Origin: Candidatus Gastranaerophilales bacterium
GTDB lineage: Bacteria; Cyanobacteriota; Vampirovibrionia; Gastranaerophilales; UBA9971
NCBI GenBank assembly: GCA_028278305.1
Contig: JANQEP010000158.1
Span: 1-35,108 of the forward strand
Length of the DNA stretch: 35,108 nucleotides
Direction: 5' to 3'
Under the pieces are notes generated by a model. That model saw nothing but the letters and a program-made list of their open reading frames with translations, had not been told where the DNA came from and ran no database searches. Below are positions 33,122 through 35,108 of the stretch, piece after piece (the stretch's first letter is position 1; each line of letters opens with the position of its first letter). Both the position numbers and the translations under genes were made by a program.

Positions 33122-34405
33122 GAACTCGGGCAAAACAGAATTTTTAAAGAAAAAAGCACTTGTAATATAAAGTTTAAACCCTTAAATTACCGGGAATTAA
33201 ACATTTCCCTCCAGCGGCTGGTCCGCTTTAGCAGTCCTTTTGATAAGCTGGAGAGGGTTTATAAGGAAATACTTCTGAAACATTCAATTGAGCCTAAAAT
33301 AAATTCCAGGGATTTCTGGAGTTATGATTTTTCAGAAATCAACAGGCTTTTTCAGCATATATGGAATGAATCCGTAAGAACCTCCGGGAAAAAAGAGAAA
33401 AATAATTACGGAATAAACCTCTATCTTGCTTTTGAGGAATTACGGGAATTCTCGGCAGCGGAGTTTTTGAAAAATTTAATTCAGTCAGGCAAGCTAAGCT
33501 ATTACCGTCCAAAAAAATATTTGCTCGAAGAGCCTGATTTCTGCAAAAAAGAACATTTAGCGGAAATAAAAGGAATTTTCAGAAGAGCCGGGCTTATTAA
33601 TACGGAATTTTTTGACAGTATAAGCGGTTTTAGTGAGATAGAAAAACTGTTCATTGCTTATAAAATGAAATTTCCTCCTGATATTCACGGATTTTTAAGT
33701 TTTTCAGAGGGCAAACCCTCTTTACCGGGAAATATTAAAAGGCTTATATGGCTGGATAAATTTATCCGGGAAGAAAACTTAAGTATTGATGATCCCGGGT
33801 TAAAGACAAAGCTTCAGGGTATTTATGCCCGGGCAAAAGAATACCGGCGGGAAAACAGCTCCATGAATCCTTTAGAGCTTCTCATACTTGCCGAAGGCAC
33901 GACTGAAGAAACTTTGCTTCCTGCATTTTCAGAACTGGCAGGAGTTGATTTTAATAAAAACGGAATAAAAATAATATCTTCCGGCGGAAAAAATCAGATG
34001 TTAAGGCTTTATGCCAAATTCTGCCGGGAAACAAACCTTCAGATACTTATGATATTTGATTCTGATGCTCATAAAGAAGCCGGATCACTAAAAGACTGTC
34101 TGCGAGAGACAGATGATATTTATATCATCCGGAAGGGGGAATTTGAGGATATTTTACCTGACAGCCTGGTATGCAGGGCAGTAAACCTTCATTACAGGCT
34201 TACAGGCAGGATAAATCCTGATGATATTGAGGGAGCAAAAAAGAAATCACAGGTTTTATACCGGCTCTGGAAGGAAAAAGGTTTTGGGGAGTTTAAAAAA
34301 GCTGAGTTTGCAAGGATTGTGGCAAAAAATATTAACAGACCAACTGATTTATCAGAAGAATTACGCACAATTTTTGAAAAAATCAGTAAAAAACTCAACT
34401 GTTAG
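33119..34405 (+). CDS. TOPRIM (OLD-like) protein with probable AUA start
   Basis: The frame is open from 33116 to 34405, but the first ATG/GTG/TTG is TTG 33467, deep inside. An ATA at 33119 has AAAGGA exactly six bases upstream and gives a natural N-terminus (MELGQNRIFKEK if read as Met). From it the protein is 428 aa. The C-terminal part is an OLD-family-like TOPRIM domain: LLILAEGTTEETLLPAF (E259), ILMIFDSDA (D314, D316) and KGEFEDILP (about 339-347). The N-terminal 240 residues show no Walker A or other motif, so the usual OLD ATPase is missing. A nuclease-type role in DNA processing or defence is inferred. No DNA-repair partner adjoins. Confidence 0.75.
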   Translation: MELGQNRIFKEKSTCNIKFKPLNYRELNISLQRLVRFSSPFDKLERVYKEILLKHSIEPKINSRDFWSYDFSEINRLFQHIWNESVRTSGKKEKNNYGINLYLAFEELREFSAAEFLKNLIQSGKLSYYRPKKYLLEEPDFCKKEHLAEIKGIFRRAGLINTEFFDSISGFSEIEKLFIAYKMKFPPDIHGFLSFSEGKPSLPGNIKRLIWLDKFIREENLSIDDPGLKTKLQGIYARAKEYRRENSSMNPLELLILAEGTTEETLLPAFSELAGVDFNKNGIKIISSGGKNQMLRLYAKFCRETNLQILMIFDSDAHKEAGSLKDCLRETDDIYIIRKGEFEDILPDSLVCRAVNLHYRLTGRINPDDIEGAKKKSQVLYRLWKEKGFGEFKKAEFARIVAKNINRPTDLSEELRTIFEKISKKLNC

Positions 34406-34442
34406 AAGCGGTCTCAAAAGTGCCTTACTTTGAGACCGCTTC
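34405..34442. repeat. Hairpin with GGTCTC stem between convergent genes
   Basis: The perfect 14-bp stem GAAGCGGTCTCAAA (34405-34418) pairs with 34429-34442 around a 10-base loop, starting at the TOPRIM stop codon. No T-run follows on either strand, so it is not a standard terminator. The 13-mer CGGTCTCAAAAGT recurs at 5155-5167 with GCGCTTCG nearby. Confidence 0.6.
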
Positions 34443-34463
34443 GTTCGGTTAAAGTTAAAAAGC

Positions 34464-34859
34464 TTACTGTTGCACTTCCTGAGGAATGAAAAGCGGTGCA
34501 ACCTTATAATTTCTCTGGGAAACAAGCTCTTCATCCCTATAAACATAGAATTTTACATATCTTGTTTCTTCTTTAAGAGTAACTTTCATATTCGGGGCAA
34601 AAGCATTATATACAAAATCTTCACCGGGAATTTTTACTTCTGTTTTTCCAAGCTCATAAAGCTCATTGTCATCAGTCCTGACTTTTATGGTTATAGTGTA
34701 ATCACCTTCTTCCCAGCCTGGTCCGCATATGGCAACCAGGTCAAAATAAGCTTCTGAAGGCAGCTGCATTACCAGAAATTGATCTATTATATTGATACAG
34801 CTAAGTTTATTATTTTTGTAAGTAATATTTTCCGCAAGTATAAGATATTGACTTTCCAT
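34464..34859 (-). CDS. DUF6941-like protein
   Basis: 131 residues with beta-rich pattern. YLILAENITYKNNKLSCINI, then FLVMQLPSEAYFDLVAICGP and the late RYVKFYVYRDEELVSQRNYK follow the shape of DUF6941 proteins (AE..t...gkl..i.if, then a P and strands). AGGAG about 10 bases before the ATG. No signal peptide. Convergent with the TOPRIM gene. Function unknown. Confidence 0.65.
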   Translation of the reverse strand: MESQYLILAENITYKNNKLSCINIIDQFLVMQLPSEAYFDLVAICGPGWEEGDYTITIKVRTDDNELYELGKTEVKIPGEDFVYNAFAPNMKVTLKEETRYVKFYVYRDEELVSQRNYKVAPLFIPQEVQQ

Positions 34860-34989
34860 TTTGCGTTTTCTCCTTTTATATAATGACTTTTACCATAATT
34901 ACCATACCAATGATATCAATAATATCACAAATTACTATTAGCATATAAGGTAAAAAAATAAAGGAACAAATTCCCGCGTATTTCATAAA

Positions 34990-35108
34990 ATACAATTCGT
35001 GATTCGATTTAAATAACCTGAATCTCTAATTAGCCAAAAGCCAGGATATGACTGAGCAATATTTGTTTGCGAAGCGGGAGCGTAAAATGGTCCGGCTTTG
35101 CCGGTCAT
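34990..35108. repeat. GC-rich interspersed repeat, copy 4 (runs off the window)
   Basis: CAATTCGTGATTCGA (also at about 1448) is followed by TTTAAATAACCTGAA, ATATGACTGA (also at about 25031) and GAAGCGGGAGCG (core of copies 1 and 3). The end GGTCCGGCTTTGCCGGTCAT has a small hairpin and is cut by the window edge. Confidence 0.6.

Noticed and set aside
31558-34859. A defence island (protease, TOPRIM and DUF6941 genes)
   Set aside because: The three genes are on alternating strands, not an operon, and housekeeping genes adjoin; proximity alone does not support a system.

Overview
This is an AT-rich bacterial chromosome segment with about 29 protein-coding genes and no tRNA, rRNA, CRISPR array or intact mobile element that I can see. 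The gene set points to a flagellated, LPS-making (diderm) bacterium that divides with SepF. It has flagellar hook genes (fliO, fliJ, fliK, flgD, flgE), Kdo transferase (waaA), heptose-bisphosphate phosphatase (gmhB), a yggS-sepF pair, and a dnaN that stands next to a probable origin rather than next to dnaA. That combination fits a non-photosynthetic relative of cyanobacteria (Melainabacteria/Vampirovibrionia type) or a neighbouring candidate phylum. This placement is an inference from gene content, not a phylogeny.

Layout. 1-1.2 kb: a small XRE regulator with an operator-like palindrome, and a secreted Cys-rich protein built of 12-residue repeats. 1.6-5.2 kb: pgi, the convergent yggS-sepF operon and a small exported protein. 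5.2-8.1 kb: a divergent pair, a TreT-like trehalose synthase and a manC-type GDP-mannose pyrophosphorylase whose isomerase domain looks dead. 8.1-9.5 kb: an accessory patch with an IS4-like transposase remnant, an EF-hand protein and a 149-bp inverted-repeat element. 9.6-15 kb: an 800-aa glutamate-synthase-like flavo/iron-sulfur fusion, a 45-aa membrane peptide gene with its own promoter and terminator, DAHP synthase and an acyl-CoA dehydrogenase. 15.1-16.85 kb: dnaN and a roughly 600-bp gap that I read as the chromosomal origin, with five exact TTTTCTACA boxes, a trinucleotide tract and an AT-rich block. 16.85-20.4 kb: a GT2 glycosyltransferase, a repeat protein, rimI-bioY and fliO. 20.5-24.7 kb: the operon fliJ-fliK-flgD-flgE (minus strand), separated from fliO by a strong bidirectional terminator. 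25.2-31.5 kb: a PiT-like transporter, an orphan AcsC-like corrinoid iron-sulfur protein, gmhB, smpB, cutA, waaA, a DUF192 protein and a zinc-ribbon protein. 31.5-35.1 kb: a papain-like cysteine-protease candidate, a TOPRIM protein that seems to start at an AUA codon, and a DUF6941-like protein.

At least four short repeat families lie between genes: a GC-rich element at about 1.4, 16.4, 25.1 and 35.0 kb; a ~34-bp sequence at gene ends at 8.08, 15.1 and 30.66 kb; a 25-bp AT palindrome at 3.06 and 19.3 kb; and a shared 13-mer at 5.16 and 34.41 kb. Starts other than ATG are common (TTG for sepF, fliO, the EF-hand and zinc-ribbon genes; GTG for fliJ; probably ATA for the TOPRIM gene).

The items most worth following up are the origin, the AUA-start TOPRIM gene, the protease candidate, the 12-residue repeat protein and the repeat families.
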